Positions 1 through 7,027 of a stretch of DNA of 64,000 bases are shown in pieces. Positions within the stretch are counted from its first letter, which is position 1. Each line of letters opens with the position of its first letter. Location of the stretch: NCBI GenBank assembly GCA_043721315.1, contig JAYSQZ010000019.1, positions 1 to 64,000 on the forward strand, given 5' to 3'. Position numbers and translations under genes: made by a program. The notes below the pieces were generated by a model. That model was not told the DNA's origin and searched no databases. It saw nothing but the letters and a program-made list of their open reading frames with translations. Source of the DNA: Elstera sp043721315. Its GTDB lineage: Bacteria; Pseudomonadota; Alphaproteobacteria; Elsterales; Elsteraceae.

Positions 1-941
1 ACCGTCCCGACCTGATCATTGTGGCGCGCGGCGGCGGGTCGATCGAAGATTTGTGGGCATTCAACGAAGAGCCTGTCGTTCGCGCGGTCGCGGCGTGCAA
101 TATTCCGATCATTTCGGCAGTTGGCCATGAGACCGACACGACTCTTTGCGATTTCGCCGCAGACGTCCGCGCGCCGACGCCAACCGCCGCTGCCGAAATG
201 GCCGTGCCGGTGCGTGCCGATTTGCGCCAAGCACTGCAAGAACGCGGCCAACGGCTCGATCACGCCGCCGAACGGATTCTGCAAGACCGCACTCTGCGCC
301 TAGAGGCCCTTGGGCGTGGCCTGACCGATCCCCGCCGCGCGCTCGCCGAGGCTGTGCAACGGTTGGATGACCGGGGGCAACACCTGCATCGGATCATGCG
401 GCAGCGCCTCGCACTTATGCGCGGACAGGTTGCAACTCTGGCCGCCCGCCTGCCGCACCCACAAGCCCAGGTTGCTCTCGCCCGCAGCCGCTTTCTGGCG
501 GAAGATCGCGCGCTGAAACAGAGCTTCGCCCGCCGCCTCAGTCACGAGCGTCAACGCTTCAAAGGGCTTGCCACGCGCCTGCGGATCGAGCCGTGGCGGC
601 AGGAGTTGGCGCGACAAGGCCAAGCGCTCACGCATCTCGCCGCCCGCGTGCCGACGGCCTATGCCCAGTATCGCCGCAGCAGACTCGACCGATTGGCGGG
701 GTTAGGGCGGCTCTTGGAGAGCTATTCCTATAAGGGCACCTTGGCACGCGGCTTCGTTGTGTTGCGCGATGATGCCGGGGCCTTGCTCTCAGGGGTCGCA
801 GCCCTCCCCCCCGGCGCTTTGATAACGCTGGAAGCGCAAGACGGCAGCCGCAAAGCCGAACTCCTGAGCGACGACGGGAGCCTTCGCCCCGCCCGGCCCC
901 GCGCCAAACCACTGCTGCCAACGCAGGAGAGCCTGTTTTGA
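1..941 (+). CDS. xseA: Exodeoxyribonuclease VII large subunit, 3' part
   Basis: This is the large subunit of exonuclease VII, which degrades single-stranded DNA to oligonucleotides together with XseB. The frame is open from base 3 and the start lies outside the window, so about 312 C-terminal residues are present. The conserved core is visible at once: IIVARGGGSIEDLW, then ISAVGHETDTTL and DVRAPTPTAAAE. A long helical stretch follows, with the usual C-terminal SYKGTLARGFVVLRD segment that closes the family. It ends four bases inside the next gene (stop TGA at 939-941, next start at 938), so translation of the peptidase gene is probably coupled. Seen: motifs and overlap. Known: the activity of the family. 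Confidence 0.95.
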   Translation, partial: RPDLIIVARGGGSIEDLWAFNEEPVVRAVAACNIPIISAVGHETDTTLCDFAADVRAPTPTAAAEMAVPVRADLRQALQERGQRLDHAAERILQDRTLRLEALGRGLTDPRRALAEAVQRLDDRGQHLHRIMRQRLALMRGQVATLAARLPHPQAQVALARSRFLAEDRALKQSFARRLSHERQRFKGLATRLRIEPWRQELARQGQALTHLAARVPTAYAQYRRSRLDRLAGLGRLLESYSYKGTLARGFVVLRDDAGALLSGVAALPPGALITLEAQDGSRKAELLSDDGSLRPARPRAKPLLPTQESLF

Positions 942-1741
942 TCCGCCGCCTTCTTCTGCTTGCAGCCCTGCTAACGCCGATTGCGGCGCAAGCCTTCACG
1001 CTCGATGCCGCCGTAGAACAGGGGCGGCTCATTCGCGGGCAAACCACCCCGAACGCAGTGATTTTGCTCGACGGTAAAAAACTGCCCGTAACGCCAGCGG
1101 GGAAATTCGCCTTCGGCATCGCGCGGGATGCGACGGGCACGATCAGCCTCAGCGAAAACGGGACGACCACGCTTCTGCCAATTGCGGCTCAGACGTGGGA
1201 TATTCAACGGATCGAAGGCTTGCCGCCGGGTAAAGTGAACCCGGACCCGGACGGGCTGAAGCGCATTCAGCAGGAAGCTGCGTTGATTAAGGCGGCGCGC
1301 GCGGTTGTGAGCGATAAAACGGGCTTTGCCGAGGCGTTTCGCTGGCCTGCCGATGGGCGGATCAGCGGTATTTACGGCTCGCAGCGCATTTTGAATGGGG
1401 AGCCGCGCGCCCCGCACCTGGGCCTCGATATTGCAGGGCCAACGGGAACATTGATCCGCTCCCCCGCATCGGGCCGCGTCGTGCTGGCGGAACCCGATTT
1501 ATTTTTCACGGGCCGAACGGTGATGGTCGATCACGGTTACGGCGTGGGGTCGATCTTCGCCCATCTCTCCGCAAGCTCGGTTACGGTCGGACAGGAGATT
1601 GCAGCAGGTCAAGCGATTGGCGCCATCGGCGCAACAGGCCGCGTAACCGGCCCGCACTTACACTGGGGCGTCTATTGGGGCGCGGTCACAGTCGATCCCT
1701 TGCCCCTGATGCCCACGCCAGTGCCGGACGCTTTACCCTAA
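938..1741 (+). CDS. M23 family metallopeptidase, secreted
   Basis: A probable periplasmic zinc peptidase that cuts peptidoglycan peptide cross-links, or an inactive regulator of such enzymes. A signal peptide (MIRRLLLLAALLTPIAAQA) opens the protein. A beta-rich N-terminal region follows, then the LytM/M23 domain from about residue 135. Zinc ligands are intact: HLGLD (H160, D164) and HLHWG (H240, H242), so activity is expected. At 267 aa it is a compact family member. It overlaps xseA by four bases and meets the minus-strand gene downstream tail to tail with a 9-base overlap. The substrate cannot be told from sequence. Confidence 0.88.
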   Translation: MIRRLLLLAALLTPIAAQAFTLDAAVEQGRLIRGQTTPNAVILLDGKKLPVTPAGKFAFGIARDATGTISLSENGTTTLLPIAAQTWDIQRIEGLPPGKVNPDPDGLKRIQQEAALIKAARAVVSDKTGFAEAFRWPADGRISGIYGSQRILNGEPRAPHLGLDIAGPTGTLIRSPASGRVVLAEPDLFFTGRTVMVDHGYGVGSIFAHLSASSVTVGQEIAAGQAIGAIGATGRVTGPHLHWGVYWGAVTVDPLPLMPTPVPDALP

Positions 1742-2044
1742 CGCTGCAAGCGCTGTACCCGCCCGTTCCCGCGCGGCATGATAGCTGCGGGCAGTGCCTG
1801 CGGCTTCCAGCGCCACCATGCCGATACGATCACGCTGCCAGCCCGGCAAGGCATTGAACGCACGCCCGGCAGCGGCTTTCGACTTGCCTTCCAAATCCTG
1901 CTCCAGCGTGCGCGAGAGAGTTTGATAGACTTTACTAACTTCACCCACCACGGCCCCGGTCGCCGTCAGCAGAATCGTCATCGCCGAGCGTTCTGCCGCC
2001 GGATCTATTAACGTGATGTCTGAAACGAGTTTAAGATGCGTCAT
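1733..2044 (-). CDS. Conserved-looking small protein, function unknown
   Basis: A 103-residue protein that I do not recognise. The start chosen is the ATG at 2044, preceded by AGGGAG about ten bases upstream; a longer reading to 2149 is possible but lacks a comparable ribosome binding site. The middle (residues 20-60) is a plausible amphipathic helix, and the C-terminal half contains LPGWQRDRIGMVALEAAGTA followed by a basic helix. There is no signal peptide or membrane segment. It stands alone, convergent with the M23 gene, and its 3' end overlaps it by nine bases. The phasin-like helical look is only an impression. Confidence 0.55.
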   Translation of the reverse strand: MTHLKLVSDITLIDPAAERSAMTILLTATGAVVGEVSKVYQTLSRTLEQDLEGKSKAAAGRAFNALPGWQRDRIGMVALEAAGTARSYHAARERAGTALAALG

Positions 2045-2176
2045 CGCCCCTGCTCCCTTAGCGGTTGAAGGGGACAATAACGCATGTTTTCTGCGGTTTC
2101 CAGAGGGTTTGTTAAAGTAATTTCTTACATACTGAGCGTATTGCCGCAACCCATTGAAACTAAACGATCATACCGA

Positions 2177-2680
2177 TCATACGGTCTCAAGGCCGATTTC
2201 GCTGAGGCGGGTTTGCATCGCCATTTCGCTTAAGGCATCCAGCCGCAGCGCTGCGAAAATCTTTACCCGATGCTCCAACTGGCGAAACGCGAGGCGGAAG
2301 GCATTCATCTGCGCCAGATCGTCGGCTTCTGCCGCAAGCCCAACAGGATCATCGACTTCCCAATGGGCAACCATCGGCTTGCCGGGCCAGTTTGGCAAAT
2401 GGTCGGGGGCCAGCGTGTCGCCGACAACGAAGATGAAATCCATCACCGGCGAGGCTTCTGCGGCATATTCGTCCCAGCTTTTGCTTCGCAATGTGCTGGT
2501 GGCAAGGTTGAGCGAGTGCAGCAGCCGCTCGGCATAGGGGTTGATCGCGCCCGCCGGGCTGCTGCCCGCGCTATAGGCTTTGAAACGGCCCTTGCCCCAA
2601 GAGTTCAACAGCGCTTCCGCCATCAGACTGCGGGCTGAATTCTGCGAGCAGAGAAACAACACATTATACATTTTATCCAT
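2177..2680 (-). CDS. Low-molecular-weight phosphatase / arsenate reductase family
   Basis: A 167-residue cytoplasmic protein of the LMW tyrosine phosphatase fold used by thioredoxin-linked arsenate reductases. The N-terminus carries the P-loop CSQNSARS (C11-x5-R17), which binds phosphate or arsenate. The middle has the WDEY and 'FIFVVGD' segments and the usual HWEVDDP motif. The start at 2680 has GAGGG seven bases upstream. No ArsR regulator, arsenite pump or ACR3 lies nearby, so an arsenic role is inferred from the family only; a protein phosphatase is the alternative. Confidence 0.8.
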   Translation of the reverse strand: MDKMYNVLFLCSQNSARSLMAEALLNSWGKGRFKAYSAGSSPAGAINPYAERLLHSLNLATSTLRSKSWDEYAAEASPVMDFIFVVGDTLAPDHLPNWPGKPMVAHWEVDDPVGLAAEADDLAQMNAFRLAFRQLEHRVKIFAALRLDALSEMAMQTRLSEIGLETV

Positions 2681-2835
2681 GGGAATACCCTCGACTGATT
2701 GCCGCACGAAAGACGACAGCGTCAGGGCGTAGCACCCGTTCATTGCCGTATGATGACTCCCGGCGTGGAAGATGAGAGCAAATCCCGAGCGGGTAGAATC
2801 ACCCGCGACTAGCCTTTGCTTAACAAACAAAGAGT

Positions 2836-2878
2836 TAGAGCATTTGAAGTGAGCCTTAGCGAACGCAAAATGCTCTAA
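2836..2878. repeat. REP-like dispersed palindrome, copy 1
   Basis: A palindromic unit whose outer arms TAGAGCATTT (2836-2845) and AAATGCTCTA (2868-2877) are perfectly complementary. Its right half (2859-2878) is identical over 20 bases to the element at 29249-29268. It sits in the 200-base gap upstream of the arsenate reductase-like gene, which is otherwise empty. It is probably a small chromosomal repeat rather than a gene-specific site. Confidence 0.7.
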
Positions 2879-2880
2879 GG

Positions 2881-2918
2881 AAAAATGAAAAAACCGCCGA
2901 CATACGGATGTCGGCGGT
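2881..2918 (-). terminator. Rho-independent terminator of the Spy-like gene
   Basis: A perfect 11-bp stem (2893-2903 with 2908-2918) and a 4-base loop, followed in the minus direction by a T-rich run (2892 down to 2881). It lies 28 bases past the stop of the Spy-like gene at 2947. Confidence 0.88.
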
Positions 2919-2946
2919 GGAGTCACCAAGGGTTTTGGGCAAAACC

Positions 2947-3402
2947 TTAGCCGTGCCGGTGGCCTTCTTTCCGCAGATCGCGCATTTTGTCCTTCTGTTC
3001 CGGCGTCAAGCCCTCCATCACCTTCTTCATCGTCGTGCGGAAGGTTTCGCGCTCGGCCCCGGTCATCTGGTCCGGTGTTTTGCCGCCGCGTGCCTTATCA
3101 AGCTCGGCCTTTTGATCTGGGGTTAGGATGCTGTCCATCGCCGCGCGGCGCTTTTCCATCCGCTCGCGCATTGGCTTATGGGCTGCGTCGAGTTTGGTTT
3201 TTTGCTCCGGCGTGAGGCTGGCCATCACATCTTGGCGGGCTTTTTGATAAGAATCGCGGGCCGTATCGAGCTTGGCCTTTTGCTCCGGTGTAAGGATTTC
3301 TAGCATCGCCTTATCGGGCGCGCTCTCTGGGCGAGGGCCTGCGGCAAAAGCGGTGCTGGTCAGAAGCGTGCTGGCGGCAAGTAGCATCAGAAAACGGTTC
3401 AT
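2947..3402 (-). CDS. Spy/CpxP-like periplasmic protein with four LTPEQK repeats
   Basis: A 151-residue exported protein. Residues 1-20 form a signal peptide ending AFA. The mature part is almost wholly charged helix, with the LTPxQ motif four times (about residues 37, 63, 93 and 132), spaced 26-39 residues apart. The motif resembles the LTxxQ repeats of Spy/CpxP and of metal-sensing CnrR/ZraP proteins. The tail EGHRHG could bind metal. Such proteins act as ATP-independent periplasmic chaperones or envelope-stress sensors. The gene stands alone and has a strong terminator. Acidic and basic residues alternate regularly, fitting a coiled-coil cradle. Function is a family-level inference. Confidence 0.75.
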   Translation of the reverse strand: MNRFLMLLAASTLLTSTAFAAGPRPESAPDKAMLEILTPEQKAKLDTARDSYQKARQDVMASLTPEQKTKLDAAHKPMRERMEKRRAAMDSILTPDQKAELDKARGGKTPDQMTGAERETFRTTMKKVMEGLTPEQKDKMRDLRKEGHRHG

Positions 3403-3534
3403 GATCTTGGGGTCTCTTTGTCGTTTGGGGGGAGATGATGGGAGGCCTCGTTATGGGATAGGGGCGTTTCCCCCGGTTCATCCCCAGGGTATGCTTTTTT
3501 CGATGCGCGTTTCGTACAGGAGAGCCATGTAACT

Positions 3535-3564
3535 CTTGATTGGCTTGCCCGCTCGGCCCCATCT
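3535..3564 (+). promoter_or_regulatory. Sigma32 (RpoH)-type heat-shock promoter of hslVU
   Basis: CTTGATT at 3535-3541, a 15-base spacer, then CCCCATCT at 3557-3564. This closely matches the sigma32 consensus CTTGAAA-N(13-15)-CCCCATNT. The expected start of transcription is near 3571, which gives hslV a leader of roughly 50 bases. It also argues against a TTG start at 3536, inside the -35 element. Confidence 0.72.
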
Positions 3565-3619
3565 ATCTGCTTACGAAAGCGGTGCCGATCTTGGGCCGTC
3601 TTGCAGAGATGAGGCTGAC

Positions 3620-4165
3620 GTGGATCACGCTCCCGATAAATGGTACGGCACGACGGTTCTATGCGTCCGCAAGAACAACGAGGTGGTTATCGCCGGTGAC
3701 GGTCAAGTAACCTTCGGTAATAGCGTTCTGAAGCACAATGCGCGCAAAGTGCGCCGCCTTGCCGAAGGCTCGGTGATAGCGGGCTTTGCCGGGGCAACCG
3801 CAGATGCTTTCACGCTGTTCGAGCGGCTGGAAGCCAAGCTGGAAAAACACCCAAAACAACTAACCCGCGCCTGCGTGGAACTGGCGAAAGACTGGCGGAC
3901 GGATCGTTACCTGCGTCGCCTCGAAGCCATGATGGCCGTCGCCGATAAGGACGTATCCTTGATTCTGACCGGCAATGGCGACGTGCTGGAGCCGGAAGAC
4001 GGGGTTATCGGCATCGGTTCCGGCGGGCCGTTCGCCCTTTCGGCAGCGCGGGCCTTAATTGATATTGAGGGGCTAGACGCCGAAGCGATTGCCCGCAAAG
4101 CTATGAAAATCGCGGGCGATGTCTGCATCTACACCAATCACACTGTTACCTTGGAGCGGCTATGA
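3620..4165 (+). CDS. hslV: ATP-dependent protease subunit HslV
   Basis: The peptidase of the HslUV (ClpYQ) protease, a proteasome-like threonine protease in the cytoplasm. The start chosen is the GTG at 3620, with AGATGAGG six bases upstream and downstream of the heat-shock promoter, giving 181 aa, normal for the family. Removal of a short propeptide ending WYG would expose the catalytic threonine of TTVLCVRKN. Also visible are VIAGDGQVTFG, AGFAGATADAFTLFERLE, LAKDWRTDR and IGSGGPFALSAARAL. Its ATGA overlap with hslU marks a two-gene operon. An in-frame extension to 3536 exists but is unlikely. Confidence 0.95.
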   Translation: MDHAPDKWYGTTVLCVRKNNEVVIAGDGQVTFGNSVLKHNARKVRRLAEGSVIAGFAGATADAFTLFERLEAKLEKHPKQLTRACVELAKDWRTDRYLRRLEAMMAVADKDVSLILTGNGDVLEPEDGVIGIGSGGPFALSAARALIDIEGLDAEAIARKAMKIAGDVCIYTNHTVTLERL

Positions 4166-5475
4166 CCAGTTTCAGCCCGCGCGAAATCGTCTCGGAACTC
4201 GATCGCTATATCGTCGGCCAGGGGGACGCCAAACGCGCCGTTGCTATCGCTTTGCGGAACCGTTGGCGGCGGCAACATCTGCCCGAAGCCCTCCGTAGCG
4301 AGGTGATGCCGAAGAATATTCTGATGATCGGGCCGACAGGCGTAGGCAAGACCGAAATCGCCCGCCGCCTCGCCCGCCTCGCCAATGCGCCGTTCTTGAA
4401 AGTGGAGGCGACGAAGTTCACCGAAGTCGGCTATGTCGGGCGCGACGTGGATCAAATCATCCGCGATCTCGTCGATATTGCTATTGGCCTTGCGCGGGAA
4501 ACCATGCGGAAGGACGTGCAGGCAAAGGCCGAAGCGCGGGCGGAAGAACGGGTTCTGGATGCCCTCGTCGGGCAAACCGCCAGCCCGGAAACCCGCCAGA
4601 AATTCCGCAAAATGCTGCGCGATGGCCAGTTGGACGACCGGGAAATCGAGCTAGAGTTGCAAGATAGCGCCCCGTTCCAAATGCCCGGCTTCGATATTCC
4701 CGGAATGCCCGGCGGGCATGTGGGCGTGATGAACCTTCAGGACATGCTGGGCAAAGCCTTAGGCGGCGCACGCACCAAAACCCGTCGGCTCACGGTTGGC
4801 GAAAGCCACACCCTCCTCCTCGCCGAAGAGGGCGATAAGCTGCTGGACGACGAACAAGTGGTGCGCGCCGCCATTACCGCCGTTGAGGAGAACGGGATCG
4901 TCTTCTTGGATGAGATTGATAAAATCTGCGCGCGCTCCGAACGGGTTGGCGGCGACGTGAGCCGGGAAGGCGTGCAGCGCGACCTGCTACCGCTGATCGA
5001 AGGCACAACCGTTTCTACCAAACACGGACCAGTGAAGACCGATCACATCCTGTTCATCGCCTCTGGGGCCTTCCACGTCGCCAAACCCTCGGACCTGTTG
5101 CCGGAGTTGCAGGGCCGCCTGCCAATCCGGGTGGAGCTTCAGCCGCTGTCGGTGGAAGACTTGCGCCGGATTCTGACCGAGCCGGAAGCTAGCCTAATCC
5201 GCCAGTACGAAGCCTTGATGGCCACCGAACAAGTCACGCTCACCTTCGCTGAGGAGGCTATCGACGCGCTTGCCGAACTCGCCGCCGAGGTCAACCGTTC
5301 CGTCGAAAACATCGGCGCGCGGCGACTGCACACCGTGCTGGAACGGCTGCTGGAAGAAATAAGCTTTTCCGCCCCTGATTCGCCGGGAACGGCGATCACG
5401 ATTTCAGCGGCTTACGTTGAGGAAAAGGTGGGTACGCTGGCGAAGAAGACGGATTTATCGAAGTTTATCTTGTAA
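4162..5475 (+). CDS. hslU: HslUV protease ATPase subunit HslU
   Basis: The AAA+ unfoldase that feeds substrates to HslV. At 437 aa it is of standard length. Seen in order: the N-terminal PREIVSELDRYIVGQ, Walker A GPTGVGKTE (about residue 57), the pore motif GYVGRDV, the family-specific I domain (about 110-230), Walker B VFLDEIDK, the sensor region FIASGAFHVAKPSDL, and the C-terminal DLSKFIL tail that activates HslV. The start overlaps the hslV stop by four bases. Expression should follow the sigma32-type promoter ahead of hslV. Confidence 0.97.
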   Translation: MTSFSPREIVSELDRYIVGQGDAKRAVAIALRNRWRRQHLPEALRSEVMPKNILMIGPTGVGKTEIARRLARLANAPFLKVEATKFTEVGYVGRDVDQIIRDLVDIAIGLARETMRKDVQAKAEARAEERVLDALVGQTASPETRQKFRKMLRDGQLDDREIELELQDSAPFQMPGFDIPGMPGGHVGVMNLQDMLGKALGGARTKTRRLTVGESHTLLLAEEGDKLLDDEQVVRAAITAVEENGIVFLDEIDKICARSERVGGDVSREGVQRDLLPLIEGTTVSTKHGPVKTDHILFIASGAFHVAKPSDLLPELQGRLPIRVELQPLSVEDLRRILTEPEASLIRQYEALMATEQVTLTFAEEAIDALAELAAEVNRSVENIGARRLHTVLERLLEEISFSAPDSPGTAITISAAYVEEKVGTLAKKTDLSKFIL

Positions 5476-5482
5476 TTTTTCT

Positions 5483-5520
5483 CGTAGAGAATGGCTGCCG
5501 CTGGTAGGCTATTCTCTACG
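5483..5520 (+). terminator. Hairpin after hslU, possible terminator
   Basis: CGTAGAGAAT (5483-5492) and ATTCTCTACG (5511-5520) form a perfect 10-bp stem with an 18-base loop just past the hslU stop. No clear T-run follows, so intrinsic termination is uncertain; it may only stabilise the 3' end. Confidence 0.5.
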
Positions 5521-5585
5521 ACAAACTTTACTAAAATTAGAAAATTCACCGGTCATCTTAATCGAGATCTTGTAGGAAATTTAAA

Positions 5586-6089
5586 ATGAAAAATGAACAA
5601 ATGATTTCTGAAAAACCGCAATTATCTATTGTCAATTGGATGATTTTTGATTTGAAAAAATTTATACAATTATCCATTTTCAGTGTTTTTATTTTCTTAG
5701 TTATTATATTAATAGATGACTATATAGAGCCGTGTTATCAGAATAATTTTTCATTTTCCTCAATTGTACGATTTTTTATGAATAATTCTGTTAGTGAGTT
5801 TTATTTTTATCTGGTTTTTATTTTTGTGCCATTTATGGCTTTACCCGCTCCCATAAAAGTCGAGAGAATTTTCTCGGCACTTGCAAATGGCTTGTCGGGG
5901 GTGATTTTTGGGGCATCACTTTCTTTTTCAATAATTTCTTACACTAACAATGATTACGCTATTTTCTTCCAATTTTTTTTAACTAATTGCATGTTTTCAT
6001 TAATTTTCTCGCTTGGAACCTTTGCATCCATTACCCTTATGAGACTGCTGCGTTCTGTCGTTTGGCCGAACCAAAAGCTACGGAGTTGA
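5586..6089 (+). CDS. AT-rich orphan membrane protein
   Basis: A 167-residue protein of no recognised family. Hydrophobic segments near residues 28-44, 75-90, 98-122 and 126-150 suggest four membrane helices, with a basic tail (LRRSVVWPNQKLRS-like). AGGA eight bases before the ATG supports the start. The gene is far more AT-rich than its neighbours and uses many TTT, ATT and TTA codons, so recent acquisition is likely. Its stop codon lies inside the predicted -35 box of rpmH, so it was placed tightly between hslU and rpmH. There are no transposase remains and no recognisable partner. Confidence 0.6.
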   Translation: MKNEQMISEKPQLSIVNWMIFDLKKFIQLSIFSVFIFLVIILIDDYIEPCYQNNFSFSSIVRFFMNNSVSEFYFYLVFIFVPFMALPAPIKVERIFSALANGLSGVIFGASLSFSIISYTNNDYAIFFQFFLTNCMFSLIFSLGTFASITLMRLLRSVVWPNQKLRS

Positions 6090-6114
6090 CTCCCGCCCGA
6101 ACTACCCTTATACG
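6086..6114 (+). promoter_or_regulatory. Predicted sigma70-type promoter of rpmH
   Basis: TTGACT at 6086-6091 and TATACG at 6109-6114 with a 17-base spacer, about 30 bases before the rpmH start. The -35 box contains the stop codon (6087-6089) of the AT-rich gene. Confidence 0.6.
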
Positions 6115-6144
6115 GACAAGCCATTTTTTTCGGGAGTTCCAATC

Positions 6145-6279
6145 GTGAAGCGCACTTTTCAACCGTCCAAGATCGTCCGCAAGCGTCGGCATGGTTTTCG
6201 TGCTCGTATGGCGACCGTCGGGGGCCGGAATGTTCTGGCGAGCCGTCGCGGCCAGGGCCGTAAGCGCCTTTCGGCCTAA
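6145..6279 (+). CDS. rpmH: 50S ribosomal protein L34
   Basis: A 44-residue ribosomal protein starting with GTG, read as MKRTFQPSKIVRKRRHGFRA and ending GRKRLSA, the universal L34 pattern. CGGGAG upstream (6131-6136) supports the start. It heads the conserved rpmH-rnpA-yidD-yidC-engB cluster. A strong hairpin follows directly and probably lowers transcription into rnpA, matching the much higher need for L34. Confidence 0.97.
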   Translation: MKRTFQPSKIVRKRRHGFRARMATVGGRNVLASRRGQGRKRLSA

Positions 6280-6300
6280 GCTCTGACCCTTTGGATGAAG

Positions 6301-6335
6301 GCGGCAGCGCGTTAAGCTGCCGCTTTTCTGTTTTT
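6301..6335 (+). terminator. Terminator/attenuator between rpmH and rnpA
   Basis: GCGGCAGC (6301-6308) and GCTGCCGC (6316-6323) form a perfect 8-bp stem with a 7-base loop, followed by TTTTCTGTTTTT. Partial read-through would supply rnpA and downstream genes at a lower level. Confidence 0.85.
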
Positions 6336-6356
6336 GGGGTCTATGGCTCGCCTGCG

Positions 6357-6716
6357 ATGCGGACGCCGCTTTATCCCCTCAAGCGCCGTGCAGATTTTCT
6401 GCGGGTTGCCGCTTTGCGCCGGAAATGGGCTATGCCCGGTCTGGTGCTGCAAGTCGCCCCGAACCCGACAGAGGCTAACGCGCGCCCAAGAATCGGCTTT
6501 ACCGCCAGCCGCAAGGTTGGGGGGGCCGTGCAGCGTAACCGTGCCCGCCGCCGCCTGCGCGAAGCCGTGCGCGCGGTTCTGTCTGTTCACGCCAAACAGG
6601 GCCTCGATTACGTGGTCATCGCCCGCGAGCAGACCGTAACGCGCCCCTGGCCCGAGTTGCTGGTCGATATGGAAGTGGCGATGCGCCGCCTCAAATCCTG
6701 GCAGGATGCCGCGTGA
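6357..6716 (+). CDS. rnpA: Ribonuclease P protein component
   Basis: The basic protein cofactor of RNase P, which matures tRNA 5' ends. The chosen ATG at 6357 begins MRTPLYPLKRRADFLRVA, the usual N-terminus; an upstream in-frame ATG at 6291 would lie before the terminator hairpin and is rejected. The signature is present as GFTASRKVGGAVQRNRARRR, followed by LREAVRAVL. The length of 119 aa is normal. The stop overlaps the GTG start of yidD. Confidence 0.95.
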   Translation: MRTPLYPLKRRADFLRVAALRRKWAMPGLVLQVAPNPTEANARPRIGFTASRKVGGAVQRNRARRRLREAVRAVLSVHAKQGLDYVVIAREQTVTRPWPELLVDMEVAMRRLKSWQDAA

Positions 6717-7012
6717 GCACGCCGGGCATTATGGCGCGTCTGCTGCGCGGGGTGATCCATCTCTATCGCGCCACCTTGTCGCCGCTGTTGCCGCGCGCCT
6801 GCCGGTTCGAGCCAAGCTGTTCGGCCTATGGGCTGGAAGCGCTTGGCACTCACGGTGCAAGCCGGGGTTCTTGGCTCACCCTCAAGCGTTTGTGCCGCTG
6901 CCATCCCTGGGGAGGGTGCGGGTATGATCCCGTCCCGCCCGTTTCGGGCTTTACCTCTTCTCGTTTTTCAGCGACACAAGTCGCCTCTTCTCCGCCCTCC
7001 CGCGATCCGTAA
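6713..7012 (+). CDS. yidD: Membrane protein insertion efficiency factor YidD
   Basis: A 99-residue YidD (DUF37) protein thought to help YidC insert membrane proteins. The motif RFEPSCSAYGLEAL and the run LKRLCRCHPWGGCGYDPVP are unmistakable. The GTG start overlaps the rnpA stop; an ATG at 6731 is an alternative. The C-terminal 20 residues, rich in serine and proline, extend past the usual end of the family. The gene sits between rnpA and yidC as in most bacteria. Confidence 0.93.
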   Translation: MSTPGIMARLLRGVIHLYRATLSPLLPRACRFEPSCSAYGLEALGTHGASRGSWLTLKRLCRCHPWGGCGYDPVPPVSGFTSSRFSATQVASSPPSRDP

Positions 7013-7027
7013 GGCTGCCTTTACATC

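Noticed and set aside
3536..3619. N-terminal extension of HslV from a TTG start
   Set aside because: It would begin inside the -35 of the sigma32-type promoter, adds a non-family N-terminus, and a GTG with a good ribosome binding site lies at 3620.
6291..6356. N-terminal extension of RnpA
   Set aside because: The upstream ATG precedes a clear terminator hairpin, and the family N-terminus begins at 6357.
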